Positions 44,380 through 52,660 of a stretch of 64,000 bases of DNA are shown here, in pieces (within the stretch, counting starts at the first letter, position 1; the number at the start of each line of letters is the position of its first letter). The notes below the pieces were generated by a model, which was given only the letters and a program-made list of their open reading frames with translations, was not told the origin of the DNA and searched no databases. The stretch is from Candidatus Promineifilum breve. GTDB lineage: Bacteria; Chloroflexota; Anaerolineae; Promineifilales; Promineifilaceae. Made by a program: the position numbers and the translations under genes. The stretch lies in NCBI RefSeq assembly GCF_900066015.1, contig NZ_LN890655.1, positions 2,520,726 through 2,584,725 of the forward strand, given 5' to 3'.

Positions 44380-44416
44380 GGGGACTGTCAGGCGTTTGCA
44401 GCGCTTGCCAGTCCCC
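44380..44416. repeat. Hairpin at the right part of the insertion
   Basis: GGGGACTG (44380-44387) pairs with CAGTCCCC (44409-44416); an inner GGCG/CGCT-rich segment can pair further. It lies upstream of the endonuclease gene on the minus strand and could insulate it from terminase transcription or be part of a folded intron. Confidence 0.5.
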
Positions 44417-44447
44417 ATTATTGTATCACAGCTAGAACTTAAGTTCC

Positions 44448-45206
44448 ATGCAAACTTACCGCTATGTTGTGCATCGAAATGGGCCGGCGCTTTGGCCGGA
44501 GAACAAGCCGTTGTCTGAGGTGCTAAAGTTGCGCTCTACGACGCCGGAATTGGTATGGGAGGCGGTTTACCAGGGGAATCCGACACCGGCCGGCGGATAT
44601 ACCTTCCGGCGGGAGTTCTGGACAGACGGGAACCGGTTCTCGTCTGATGGCCGGGAGTTGCGGGGGCAGATTGTGGGGAGGGTGCAGAGTTGGGACACGG
44701 CGGAAGAGGTGAAGGATACCAGCGCGTGGACGGTGTGTGTGACGGGCGAGATTCTCAACGACTATCGGTTAGCCATCCGTCACGTATATCGGGCGAGGCT
44801 GACGTTCGACGCGCTGCCGGGTCAGATCGAGAGTCTGGCGCGGCTGCACAATGAGGACAGTCTGCTACGCGGAGTGGTCATCGAAGACAAGTCGAGTGGG
44901 AAGAGCGCGCAACAGACGTTGCGAGTTACCGCCCCGGAGTGGCTGCGCGAGTTGATCTCGCCCTATCAGCCGACGGGCAGCAAGGAGGCGCGGGCGGGGG
45001 CGGCGGCGGTGTGGTGTCGAAACGGGATGGTGATGTTGCCATATCCAGGGCCAGATGTGCCGTGGTTACTTGACTTCGAGGACGAGCTCTACAGTTTTCC
45101 GCAGTCGGCTTTCGCCGATCAGGCGGATGCGTTTTCTCAACTTGTATTGTTCTGTGAGCATTATCTGGCGGCCGGGTGGCGGGCGCGAGGAGGTGGAGAA
45201 GGGTGA
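44448..45206 (+). CDS. Terminase large subunit, nuclease half
   Basis: 252 residues. R-N-G-P-A-L-W-P-E is the linker found in intact large subunits. S-W-D-T-A followed by V-V-I-E-D-K and a late F-A-D-Q-A-D-A-F carry the acidic residues of the RNase H-like headful/site nuclease. ATG 44448 lies inside the insertion, 8 nt before the proposed joint, without a clear ribosome site. The end overlaps the portal start (GTGA). Confidence 0.85.
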   Translation: MQTYRYVVHRNGPALWPENKPLSEVLKLRSTTPELVWEAVYQGNPTPAGGYTFRREFWTDGNRFSSDGRELRGQIVGRVQSWDTAEEVKDTSAWTVCVTGEILNDYRLAIRHVYRARLTFDALPGQIESLARLHNEDSLLRGVVIEDKSSGKSAQQTLRVTAPEWLRELISPYQPTGSKEARAGAAAVWCRNGMVMLPYPGPDVPWLLDFEDELYSFPQSAFADQADAFSQLVLFCEHYLAAGWRARGGGEG

Positions 45207-46819
45207 TCATTGAGAATCAGGTAGGTTGGAGAGGGCGGGTGTGGGGATGGGCGAGCGATAATCTGCGACGATATGGCGGTTTGGGGGAGGCCGCGGTAGC
45301 TGCTCAGCCGGCAGAGAGCGGGGAGATTGGCGAGCAACAGGCGGCCGAGTATGGCATCCGCTGGGCTTATGCCAGGAACAAGGGGTTGTACCGGCAGTTG
45401 AAGGCGTGGGGGCAGGTGGAACACGCCATGAAGACGGCGTGGAACCCGGTGCCGGCGGTGGTGCGGTTTTACACGGAGAACGTGCTGTTCGGCGCGCTGG
45501 ACGTGGCGCCGGAGCAGCGGTCGACGGCCGATGGCGCGGAGTCGAGCGAGCAGGAGACGGATGCGCTGGTGGGGGCGATCGGCCGGGTGCATGAGTGGTC
45601 GAACTTTGTGATGCTGAAGCAGGAGTTGGTAAAGGCGGCGGCGGTATATGGGGATGTGTTGATTAAGGTGGCCGAGCGGACCTCCCTCCCCCCAGTCCCC
45701 TCCCAAGGGGAGGGGGAGCGGGCGACGAGCGTTTATTTGCAGCAGTTGCCGCTGGGCAGCATTCGCTATTGCCGGGCGGATGAGCGGGGCATCGTGCAGG
45801 AGGTGCGGATCGACACGCCGCGGCTGACGTCAATCTTCGGCACGGCGGAGCGCGAGCACGTACTGGTGGAGATTTGGCGTAAAAGTTGGGATGGGGGTGA
45901 GGGTGGGGTGCGCTTCTATGAGGTGGAAGGCCGGCAGAACGTGGCGGATCAGGAATTGCCCGTGGCCGTTGGCGCGCAAACATTCGGCGAGCTGGGGTAT
46001 GACTTCGTGCCGGTGGTGTGGGCGCGGTGCGAAACGCCGTGGTGGGAGCAGACTGACCAGATCGACTATTACAATCTGCTGGCGCGGAAGTCGTACCGGC
46101 TGAACGTGCCGCTGGGGGTGGTGAGAGCGAACGCGACGGACAGCGAGGGGCGGCCGATGCCGGCACCGCAGGTGGATAGGAGCCGATTGCCGGCGACTTA
46201 CGAAGAGGTGGGGGATGGGGCGGCGGCGATCATGCGGTTGCCGGGGCGGACGGAGTTTGACTGGTCGAGCGGGCCGATCGACTTCGAGGCGCTGCAGCGC
46301 GACATGAGTGAGGTGCGCGAGGCGGTGGAGTTGTCGTTGCCGGAGTATCGAGTGGCCAAGATCGACGCGCGGTCGGCGATTGCGGCGAACACGCTGGAAA
46401 TGTTGCTGAAGCAGGCGACGCAGCGGGTGCTGGACGTGCGCGGGTCGTTGGAGCGGGCGCTGGTGCGGGCGCAGATGATGGCGCTGACGCTGGGGCAGGC
46501 GGCGAAACTGGAGGGGTTCGCGGCGGCCGACATCGGGACGTATGAGACGGGGGACTTTGGGCATGTGTTTGTGGAGCGGGCGGTGTTTGAGCCGGCGCTG
46601 CAAACGAAGGTGGCGGCGCTGAAGGAGCTGGCGGCGGCGCAGATTCCGACGAAGCTGGCGATGCAGATCGTGGAGTTCGCGCAGTCGGTTATTGACGCCT
46701 ATGACGACGCGGCGGCCGAGCAGGCGGGGCGAGAGCGGGCGACGCTGGCGGCGGCGCTGGTGCGGGCGCGGCAGGAAGTTGATAGTGGGGCGGCCGATAA
46801 TGGGACGACACGGCCATAG
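45203..46819 (+). CDS. Portal protein
   Basis: 538 residues from GTG 45203, preceded by GGAGGTGGAG. Length, position after the terminase and the long helical C-terminus (~370-450) fit the dodecameric portal of tailed phages. A CCCTCCC..GGGAGGG palindrome at 45681-45719 adds a Pro/Ser/Gly-rich loop (P-P-V-P-S-Q-G-E-G-E-R). Family assignment rests on context and overall pattern. Confidence 0.8.
   Translation: MIIENQVGWRGRVWGWASDNLRRYGGLGEAAVAAQPAESGEIGEQQAAEYGIRWAYARNKGLYRQLKAWGQVEHAMKTAWNPVPAVVRFYTENVLFGALDVAPEQRSTADGAESSEQETDALVGAIGRVHEWSNFVMLKQELVKAAAVYGDVLIKVAERTSLPPVPSQGEGERATSVYLQQLPLGSIRYCRADERGIVQEVRIDTPRLTSIFGTAEREHVLVEIWRKSWDGGEGGVRFYEVEGRQNVADQELPVAVGAQTFGELGYDFVPVVWARCETPWWEQTDQIDYYNLLARKSYRLNVPLGVVRANATDSEGRPMPAPQVDRSRLPATYEEVGDGAAAIMRLPGRTEFDWSSGPIDFEALQRDMSEVREAVELSLPEYRVAKIDARSAIAANTLEMLLKQATQRVLDVRGSLERALVRAQMMALTLGQAAKLEGFAAADIGTYETGDFGHVFVERAVFEPALQTKVAALKELAAAQIPTKLAMQIVEFAQSVIDAYDDAAAEQAGRERATLAAALVRARQEVDSGAADNGTTRP
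45681..45719. repeat. CCCTCCCC/GGGGAGGG palindromic repeat inside the portal gene
   Basis: A left CCTCCC-rich part pairs with AAGGGGAGGGGG. It is translated in frame. The same family lies at 47167, 51432, 51472 and 53028. Confidence 0.75.
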
Positions 46820-46901
46820 TAGGGAGTGACGAGTAGAGTATGTTCGCGTAATACGTACAAAGGGAGTAGCCAATTTGGCTACCCCTAAGGAGATTTATCA
46901 T

Positions 46902-47213
46902 ATGACGAGTGATCGAGAGTTTTTAGAGCAATTGCGGGAACGGCAGTTGGCGCAGATTGAGCGGATGGACGCGGCGAAGCGGACGTATTGGCGCGCGCCA
47001 TTGATCGTGGCGGTGATGGCGTGGGCGTTGCTGCTGGCGGTGACGTTTCTGACGGCCGTGGGGGTGGTGGCGCTGTGGAGCGGGGCGCACGTGTTCAGTT
47101 CGGCGGTGTTTTTGATCATCGGCGTGATGGCGGGGGTGATGGGGGCGCAGACGCGGTCGGAGCGGAGGCCCTCTCCCCAGCCCTCTCCCAGGGGGAGAGG
47201 GGGCAGGCAGTAG
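46902..47213 (+). CDS. Small two-helix membrane protein with repeat-derived tail
   Basis: 103 residues from ATG 46902, with AAGGAG 9 nt upstream. A charged N-terminal helix (E-Q-L-R-E-R-Q-L-A) is followed by two membrane helices (~32-55, ~65-85). The last ~17 residues are encoded by a CCCTCTCCC palindrome, so the original end has been replaced. It is present in the head module but of unknown role. A GTAGCC/GGCTAC hairpin (46866-46882) lies in its leader. Confidence 0.6.
   Translation: MTSDREFLEQLRERQLAQIERMDAAKRTYWRAPLIVAVMAWALLLAVTFLTAVGVVALWSGAHVFSSAVFLIIGVMAGVMGAQTRSERRPSPQPSPRGRGGRQ
47167..47203. repeat. CCCTCTCCC palindromic repeat at a gene end
   Basis: CCCTCTCCC is repeated and followed by AGGGGGAGAGGG. 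It forms the 3' end of the small membrane protein gene. Confidence 0.75.
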
Positions 47214-48200
47214 ATGGCGGACGCGCTATCGGCTGTGGCGGTGGCGGCCGAGTTTCGGGAGGAGTTGGGGCGGCTGGACGAGGCGGCCGTGCGGGCGATG
47301 CTGGACGCCTGGCGCGGGGTGGACGCGCGGCTGGTGGAGGAGATGGAGCGGTTCGCAGCGCGGCTGGCGGGGCAGGAGTTGACGGCCGGGCAGGTGATGC
47401 GGATGGAACGGTTTCAGGCGCTCTACGCGCAGGTCGAACGCGAGTTGAGGGCGCTGGAGGGCGTGGCTACGGGAACGCTGGGGGCCGGGGCGGAACAGGC
47501 GGCCATGCTGGGGGTGCAACAGGGGTTGGATTCGCTGGCGGCGCTGGGGCTGACGGGAACATTTAACCGACTGCCGGCGGCAGCGGTGCAGAATGTGGTG
47601 GCGCTGGCGCGGGCGGGACGGCCGTTGGCGGCGCTGCTGGAGCCGATGTATGGGCTGGCTTCGGCGGGGATTATCCGCGAATTGGTGAGTGGGCTGGCGT
47701 TGGGGTTGGGGCCGAGGGAGGTCGCGCGGCGGATGGCGGCCGACGGATTGACGGATGGATTGAACCACCTGTTGTTGGTGACGCGCGACCAGTATAACCG
47801 CGCCCACCGGCTGGCGGCGCTGGAGACGTATCGGCGGAGTGGGGTGGTGACGGGGTACGTGAGAAGGTGCGCCCGGCAGGCGGGCAGGACGTGCGTGGCG
47901 TGCATCGCGCTGGATGGGCTGACGTATCGCCTGGAGGCGGAATTTGAGGAGCATCCTCAGGGACGCTGTACGCTCATTCCACTGGTAAACGGCATTAACT
48001 ACGATGGGCTGGGCAGCGGCCGGTTGTGGTTTGAGGGGTTGGGCGAGGAGGAGCAGATCGAGACGATGGGGCGCGGGCGGTGGGAAGCGTGGCAAGACGG
48101 CCGCTTGACGTGGGATAATATGGTGAGGCGCGTGACGAATCCGGTGTGGGGAACGAGCGTGACGCCGGCGCGGATACCGGCGCGAACGGCAACAAGGTGA
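47214..48200 (+). CDS. Minor head protein (Mu F / SPP1 gp7-like)
   Basis: 328 residues. The C-terminal block C-V-A-C-I-A-L-D-G followed by H-P-Q-G-R-C-T-L is the signature of phage head morphogenesis proteins of the Mu gpF type (C-x2-C, then H-x2-C). The rest is a long helical region. It probably sits at the portal and helps head assembly or DNA ejection. Confidence 0.8.
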   Translation: MADALSAVAVAAEFREELGRLDEAAVRAMLDAWRGVDARLVEEMERFAARLAGQELTAGQVMRMERFQALYAQVERELRALEGVATGTLGAGAEQAAMLGVQQGLDSLAALGLTGTFNRLPAAAVQNVVALARAGRPLAALLEPMYGLASAGIIRELVSGLALGLGPREVARRMAADGLTDGLNHLLLVTRDQYNRAHRLAALETYRRSGVVTGYVRRCARQAGRTCVACIALDGLTYRLEAEFEEHPQGRCTLIPLVNGINYDGLGSGRLWFEGLGEEEQIETMGRGRWEAWQDGRLTWDNMVRRVTNPVWGTSVTPARIPARTATR

Positions 48201-48207
48201 GGACGGG

Positions 48208-48525
48208 ATGGCGACGAGGATTACGATTACTCTAGAGGACGCTGAAGCGAAAGCGTTGGCGGTCCTGGCTCAAAGGGAAAGACGACATCCGCGAGAGCAA
48301 GCGGCGATGATGATTCGGCGCGAGTTGGAGCGGCGCGGGTTGCTGGCGGAGTTGTCGGGCCAGGATTCGCCGGTAGACAGTGAGCGGGATGTCGTGGTTG
48401 TGGGCCATATGCCGATTGAGGACGAGGCTGATGTGCTGGCTCGCGTCTACGCGCTGATTCTCTCCTGGCCGACGGCCGAGGAGAAGGCGGGCGGGGAGTC
48501 GGCACGAGCGATAGATGACGTGTGA
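48208..48525 (+). CDS. Small RHH-like protein in the head operon
   Basis: 105 residues. R-I-T-I-T-L-E-D-A-E-A-K-A-L followed by a basic helix (P-R-E-Q-A-A-M-M-I-R-R-E-L) looks like a ribbon-helix-helix fold. The acidic C-terminus is of unknown role. GAGGACGGG lies before the ATG. The stop overlaps the next start. Confidence 0.55.
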   Translation: MATRITITLEDAEAKALAVLAQRERRHPREQAAMMIRRELERRGLLAELSGQDSPVDSERDVVVVGHMPIEDEADVLARVYALILSWPTAEEKAGGESARAIDDV

Positions 48526-48692
48526 TGAACGACCGGGAACGGCAGTTTTGGATTTCAGTGCGGCAGGCGTTGTTGCTGGTGGTGGCGGCGATTGAGACGC
48601 GCTATAAGCTGGAGAGCGCGGTGATCACGAACGCGCAGCGGAAACAACTGCGGCAATTGCAACGAGCACAGGCGGTTGACATAGAACAATAG
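48525..48692 (+). CDS. 55-residue helical protein
   Basis: ATG 48525 overlaps the stop of the preceding gene (GTGATG). The 55-residue product (M-N-D-R-E-R-Q-F-W ... A-V-D-I-E-Q) is an amphipathic helix with a hydrophobic middle. Coupled position and coding-type composition support it; the function is unknown. A strong terminator follows. Confidence 0.5.
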   Translation: MNDRERQFWISVRQALLLVVAAIETRYKLESAVITNAQRKQLRQLQRAQAVDIEQ

Positions 48693-48743
48693 AGCGAATA
48701 TACTACGCCTAACTGAATACGAATTCGGCGAACTCGCCTACGA

Positions 48744-48780
48744 GCGGCCGTCATCCATCGAGGATGACCGGCCGCTTTTT
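48744..48780 (+). terminator. Strong intrinsic terminator in the head operon
   Basis: GCGGCCGTCATCC (48744-48756) pairs with 48762-48775 (one bulge) around a 5-nt loop and runs into TTTTT. It separates packaging/portal genes from scaffold/capsid genes. Confidence 0.8.
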
Positions 48781-48832
48781 CGTTTTCTCCCCCACGTCGA
48801 CGGACGGCATAAACGGTTTCACGGAGATAGAG

Positions 48833-49453
48833 ATGTTCATCTATAGAAATGCAGGCGGCGCGGCCGGCGGCGGCGCGTCACAACAGCAACCTCCAACGCC
48901 ACCGGCCCCGACCGGAGAGGGCGAGCAACCCCCTGCACCACAGGGCGGCACGCCGGCGCAGTTCACGGCCGAGCAGCAGGCAGTGGTCGACCGGATCATT
49001 GCAGATCGACTGGAGCGAGCCAAGCAGGGTTGGCAGGCTGACCAGGCGGCGAAGGCGGCGGCGGATTCGGACGCGGCCGAGGCGAAGCGATTGGCGGATG
49101 AGAAGAAGTTTGAGGAGTTGGCGCGGAGGCGCGAGGCCGAGGCGGCGGACCTACGGGCCGAGATGGCCCAGATGAAGCGGGACCAGTTGCGGCGCGACGT
49201 GGCCCAGGCCGCGGGTATTCCGCAGTTGTGGCAGAGGTTGCAGGGCGAGACGGCGGATGAACTGGCCGAAGATGCGAAGGCGCTGGCGGTGATGATGCAG
49301 CCGAGCGGCGGGCAGGGACAGCCGCGCAGCGCGACGAAGCCGACGCCGGGAGCGCAGACGGCCGGGGCGGACGATTTCGTGAAGCAGGCGATTGAGAGAC
49401 AGAACAAGCGGGCGACGGAGAACGATCCGTTCGCGGCGATGATGAAGAGGTAG
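48833..49453 (+). CDS. Capsid scaffolding protein
   Basis: 206 residues. A Gln/Pro/Gly-rich start, a long charged coiled coil (~75-130, E-A-K-R-L-A-D-E-K-K-F-E-E-L) and a short C-terminal basic stretch are typical of phage scaffolds, and the gene stands just before the capsid genes. GGAG at 48823 supports ATG 48833; the upstream in-frame ATG runs into the terminator. Confidence 0.75.
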   Translation: MFIYRNAGGAAGGGASQQQPPTPPAPTGEGEQPPAPQGGTPAQFTAEQQAVVDRIIADRLERAKQGWQADQAAKAAADSDAAEAKRLADEKKFEELARRREAEAADLRAEMAQMKRDQLRRDVAQAAGIPQLWQRLQGETADELAEDAKALAVMMQPSGGQGQPRSATKPTPGAQTAGADDFVKQAIERQNKRATENDPFAAMMKR

Positions 49454-49484
49454 GAATCAAGATCGGGGCGAGGCGAGGTGAAAT

Positions 49485-49925
49485 ATGCCGACGACGAGTA
49501 GTTATCGATTGAGCCGGGCGCAGTGGTTGGTGGATTGGGAGAATGCGCCGCGCGACCTGGGGGCGCAGATTGACTGGGCTTCGGTCGATCCGGCGCGGGT
49601 GGACGCAAACGGCAAGAAGTACATACCGGATGGGGCGATCATGGCGCGGATCGTGTCGAACGGGAAGTTGATCCCGCGGCGCGACGTGGCGGCGCGCGGG
49701 AACGCGCTGGGCACGGAAGTGGCGGTGGGGATTCTCATCGGGCAGGCGAATGAGGGCGATCGGAGCGACGCGCTGACGGGCTACGGGTTGCTGCTGGGCG
49801 GGGTGGTCTACAACAACCTGCTGTATGACTTCGGGCAGGCCAACCTGGCGACCTGGAAAACGGAATTGGAGACGAACGGGCTGACGTTCGTCTATCTGAC
49901 GCATCAGAACACGGCCGCGGCTTAA
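49485..49925 (+). CDS. Putative head decoration/structural protein
   Basis: 146 residues between scaffold and major capsid protein, the usual place of a decoration protein. Beta-rich (K-Y-I-P-D-G-A-I-M-A-R-I, G-L-L-L-G-G-V-V-Y). No signature; called from position. Confidence 0.55.
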   Translation: MPTTSSYRLSRAQWLVDWENAPRDLGAQIDWASVDPARVDANGKKYIPDGAIMARIVSNGKLIPRRDVAARGNALGTEVAVGILIGQANEGDRSDALTGYGLLLGGVVYNNLLYDFGQANLATWKTELETNGLTFVYLTHQNTAAA

Positions 49926-49938
49926 GGGGGTAGTCATC

Positions 49939-51063
49939 ATGGATTTGGATTTCACACAAGTGATCGCCGACCTGGGCGGACGGCTGGGGTTCTTCGAGAT
50001 CGCGCGGCAGACGCGGGCGCCGGCGAGTTATCTGTTTAACCGGTTTCTGCCGGAGCAGGTGCGGCCGACTTACGATGTGTCGGCGGGGTCGATGCGCATC
50101 ACGCCGACGATGGCCGGGTTGAGCGGCATGGACTCGCGCTATGCTCAAGTGGGAGCGATTGACGCGCGGACGTTTATGGAGCGGACGGCGAAGCTGACGG
50201 CGTCGGTGCCACTGACGGAGAACGCGCTGCGGGAGATTTATGCTTTCAGCCAGGCGTTGAGCGGCCAGGGCGGCGACGTGCGTGGGTGGCTGCGGGGCGA
50301 GATCGAGGCCATTTTCAACAACGTGGTGATGCAGGCGCAGCTGGACACGATGGAGTGGCTGCGGGGGCAGGCGTTGAGCGAAGGGACGGGCATCAACTGG
50401 CGGTATGACAACGTGTCGCTGACGGTCAACTATGGGATTCCGGTCGGGAATATTTTGACCGTGCGCACCATCGCCTCCAACAATGCCTACGGCGGTTCGA
50501 CCTCCAAGTTCTGGGAAGACGTGCGGGCGGCGCAACGGCTGCTGAATTATCGCGTGACCGCCTTTATCGCTCACCCGGACACGATTGACGCGATCATCCA
50601 TAACACGGTCAACACGGCGCGGGTGATCGGGCAGGATGTGAACGGCGGTTGGTTCGATATTCAGCGCTTTACGGGGACGACGGAGCAACCGAGTGGCGAC
50701 GCGCGGGATACTTTGCGGCTGTGGGCCTATGGCCTCGAGGGCGAGGTGATCGACCCGGCCAACCCGACGCAGACGAAGAAAGTGCCTTTCCTGGAGCCGG
50801 GCAAGCTGATCGCGATCGGCCAGGCGGGGCGGGGCGGCTACGTGGTGGGGATGGGCGCCCAGGAAGACCCGCTGGACAACCGGCCGGTGGGGTATACGCA
50901 CATTGGGCCGACGGTGGAAGGGGCGAATGTGCCCGGTCGCTGGGGGCGGATGTACGTGCCGCAAGAGAGACCGTGGGAGCTGCACGGCGAGAGCGTGACG
51001 AACGGGCTGCCGGTGATCGAGGATCCGTCGAAGGTGGTGATCGCGACGACGGAACTGGCCTAA
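49939..51063 (+). CDS. Major capsid protein (gpE-like)
   Basis: 374 residues. Order and size, and elements such as R-F-L-P-E-Q-V-R-P-T-Y near the N-terminus and F-I-A-H-P-D-T-I-D-A-I in the middle, fit the HK97-fold major capsid proteins of the phage lambda gpE type. No N-terminal delta-domain protease partner is visible; the scaffold is separate. Confidence 0.8.
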   Translation: MDLDFTQVIADLGGRLGFFEIARQTRAPASYLFNRFLPEQVRPTYDVSAGSMRITPTMAGLSGMDSRYAQVGAIDARTFMERTAKLTASVPLTENALREIYAFSQALSGQGGDVRGWLRGEIEAIFNNVVMQAQLDTMEWLRGQALSEGTGINWRYDNVSLTVNYGIPVGNILTVRTIASNNAYGGSTSKFWEDVRAAQRLLNYRVTAFIAHPDTIDAIIHNTVNTARVIGQDVNGGWFDIQRFTGTTEQPSGDARDTLRLWAYGLEGEVIDPANPTQTKKVPFLEPGKLIAIGQAGRGGYVVGMGAQEDPLDNRPVGYTHIGPTVEGANVPGRWGRMYVPQERPWELHGESVTNGLPVIEDPSKVVIATTELA

Positions 51064-51073
51064 CGGGGACGCC

Positions 51074-51346
51074 ATGAGTGAACCGATGTACGAAGTGACA
51101 GAAACGAGTGACCTGGCGGGCATCGCTGAAGCTTTTCCCAATGCGAGGAAGGTGACGGTTGATGTGGCGAACAAGACGCTCTTTGTGTTCAGCGGCCGTG
51201 GCAATCGGGCGACCAGGGTTAGCGGCGTGGAGTTCGATAGGCTGGTGAAGACGTTGCCGGCGGCCGGCGAGGGCGGCCAAGATGCCGGCGAGACGCCGGC
51301 GAGCCAGGGCGCGGCGAAGAGCAAGCGCGGGAAGGCGGCCGAGTAG
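51074..51346 (+). CDS. Small head protein with repeat-derived tail
   Basis: 90 residues; the first ~65 are a compact alpha/beta domain (V-T-V-D-V-A-N-K-T-L-F-V-F). The last ~25 come partly from the GCCGGCG palindrome (A-G-E-T-P-A-S-Q) followed by a Lys-rich end. Function is not known. Confidence 0.55.
   Translation: MSEPMYEVTETSDLAGIAEAFPNARKVTVDVANKTLFVFSGRGNRATRVSGVEFDRLVKTLPAAGEGGQDAGETPASQGAAKSKRGKAAE
51281..51307 (+). repeat. GCCGGCGAGACGCCGGCG palindromic repeat, copy 2
   Basis: Located at the 3' end of the gene at 51074 and translated in frame as A-G-E-T-P-A-S-Q. Confidence 0.8.
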
Positions 51347-51431
51347 CGGTAGGCGTGTGGTGTTTTCCTCCTTCCGAGTTCGGGCGGGTTGCGGGGCGAA
51401 GGACGCGCCCTGCCCGACCGGGAAGGGGAAG

Positions 51432-51507
51432 AACCCTCTCCCCAGCCCTCTCCCATGGGGAGAGGGAGAAGAACCCTCTCCCCGGGCCTCTCCCATAGGG
51501 AGAGGGA
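51432..51507. repeat. Tandem pair of CCCTCTCCC palindromes
   Basis: Copies at 51432-51467 and 51472-51507 lie in a gene gap and could form two adjacent hairpins on RNA. Confidence 0.8.
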
Positions 51508-51526
51508 GCAGGAGCAAGAGGTGGAT

Positions 51527-51865
51527 ATGAGTATTGCGTTGATGCAGCAACGACGGGAATTGAACAAGCGGAAGCTGGCGGCGCTGGCGTTTTTGGCGCG
51601 GGCGGCCGAGTTGGAAGGGTGGCCGGAGCGGCTGGAGGGATTGGCGAAGCAGCCGGCGGCGCTGGCGAATGAGGGGATGATGCGGTCGCTGGTGCATGAG
51701 GTGGTGCAGGTGGTGGCTACGGAAGGGACGTTGCCGAAGGCGGCGGGGTCACGAGCGACGAGTGACGAGCGACGAGCGACGAGTAAAGAGCCGGCAGCGG
51801 CGCGTTCACAGACCGACAAGGAAGTAGCCGGCGAGACGCCGGCGATCCAGACAGGTAAGGCATGA
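51527..51865 (+). CDS. Small helical head protein with repeat-derived tail
   Basis: 112 residues from ATG 51527 (AGAGG 5 nt upstream). Residues 1-70 are helical. Residues ~73-112 come from GACGAGY heptamers (S-D-E-R-R-A-T-S) and a GCCGGCG palindrome (A-G-E-T-P-A-I-Q). So about a third of this protein is repeat-encoded. The stop overlaps the next start. Confidence 0.6.
   Translation: MSIALMQQRRELNKRKLAALAFLARAAELEGWPERLEGLAKQPAALANEGMMRSLVHEVVQVVATEGTLPKAAGSRATSDERRATSKEPAAARSQTDKEVAGETPAIQTGKA
51748..51787 (+). repeat. GACGAGY heptamer array
   Basis: About five units (GACGAGC, GACGAGT), in frame, inside the gene at 51527. Same family as 38443. Confidence 0.8.
51826..51850 (+). repeat. GCCGGCGAGACGCCGGCG palindromic repeat, copy 3
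   Basis: It ends the gene at 51527 in frame and reads A-G-E-T-P-A-I-Q. Confidence 0.8.
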
Positions 51866-52284
51866 CGGCGCTGGAGGATATGCTGGACATTTTGGCGGCG
51901 CGGCACGCGGCTATTGTGGCGGCGTATGACCTAGGGACGCAGCCGGCGCAGCAGGAGGCGATCGGCCGCGAGGCGCTGGAGCGGTTGGGACTTTCCCCGG
52001 CGGCGGCGGCGCTGGATGGGACGCAGGGGCCTTCGGCGCGGCTGGCGCTGGACGTGGCAGTCTGGGCGTGGGTGGAGAAGCAGGCGGCGCTGCTGTTTGA
52101 CTTTTCGGCCGACGGCGGGAGCTATAAGCGAAGCCAATTGGCGGAGAGCGCGACGCGGATGCGGCGGCTGGCGGAGGACCGGGCGGCGGCGGCCGGGTTG
52201 GTGGGGTTTGGCTGGCCGGCGGTGGAGATGGGGTGTCTGGCGCTGGAGGATTGCGGGGACGAGGTGGGTTATGCCGGTATTTAG
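51862..52284 (+). CDS. Putative head-tail connector protein
   Basis: 140 residues. Mostly helical (L-A-L-D-V-A-V-W-A-W-V-E-K-Q), in the usual place of the first connector (gp6/gp15-like) after the capsid gene. No direct signature. It overlaps both neighbours. Confidence 0.5.
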   Translation: MTALEDMLDILAARHAAIVAAYDLGTQPAQQEAIGREALERLGLSPAAAALDGTQGPSARLALDVAVWAWVEKQAALLFDFSADGGSYKRSQLAESATRMRRLAEDRAAAAGLVGFGWPAVEMGCLALEDCGDEVGYAGI

Positions 52285-52660
52285 CCCGGCGGAGTATCAG
52301 GCGATGCAGCGGACGCAGGAGTCGTCGATGGATCACGAGGCGATGTTCTTGCGCTATGACCCGGAAACGGATTCATGCAGCGGGCAACAGGTGCATGGGA
52401 CGGAGGCGGGCGTGCGGGTGCGCTGCGGTCTGAAGCAGGCGGAGCGGGAGCCGGGGAAGATGGAGAACAGCGACGGGGGGACGATTAGCCCCTACGTGCT
52501 GCGGCTGCCGCGATGGATGGAGGCGGAAACGCGGCCGATGAGCCGGTTCGTGGTGGATCGGGCGCACGGGCAGGCGCTGGCCCGGCCGCTGACGCTGGAG
52601 CAGGTCGGGGAGGCGGCCGTGGGGCCGTCGGGCGTGGTGGTGAGGGCACGACAGGTATGA
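52271..52660 (+). CDS. Putative head-tail joining protein
   Basis: 129 residues from ATG 52271, overlapping the previous gene by 14 nt. The middle and end are beta-rich (I-S-P-Y-V-L-R-L-P, R-P-L-T-L-E-Q-V). Position between connector and gp10-like protein suggests a stopper or joining protein; family unknown. Confidence 0.5.
   Translation: MPVFSPAEYQAMQRTQESSMDHEAMFLRYDPETDSCSGQQVHGTEAGVRVRCGLKQAEREPGKMENSDGGTISPYVLRLPRWMEAETRPMSRFVVDRAHGQALARPLTLEQVGEAAVGPSGVVVRARQV

Larger units (their letters stand above)
43692..44455. mobile_element. ~764-bp endonuclease-bearing insertion in the terminase gene
   Basis: The joint is inferred from the protein: AAC stands at both edges (43689-43691 and 44453-44455), so boundaries are uncertain by 3 nt. 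The element carries a minus-strand homing-type endonuclease with its own GGAGG. Its left end gives the ATPase half a stop (TGA) and its right end gives the nuclease half an ATG 8 nt before the joint. A self-splicing intron is not excluded; see findings. Confidence 0.65.

Noticed and set aside
43640-44460. Group II intron
   Set aside because: No GTGYG start, no domain V-like hairpin next to the right joint and no reverse transcriptase. Group I is not excluded and is discussed in findings.
42811-45206. Intein in the terminase
   Set aside because: The endonuclease is on the opposite strand and the terminase frame stops at the left joint. There is no N-terminal Cys/Ser block or C-terminal His-Asn at the edges.
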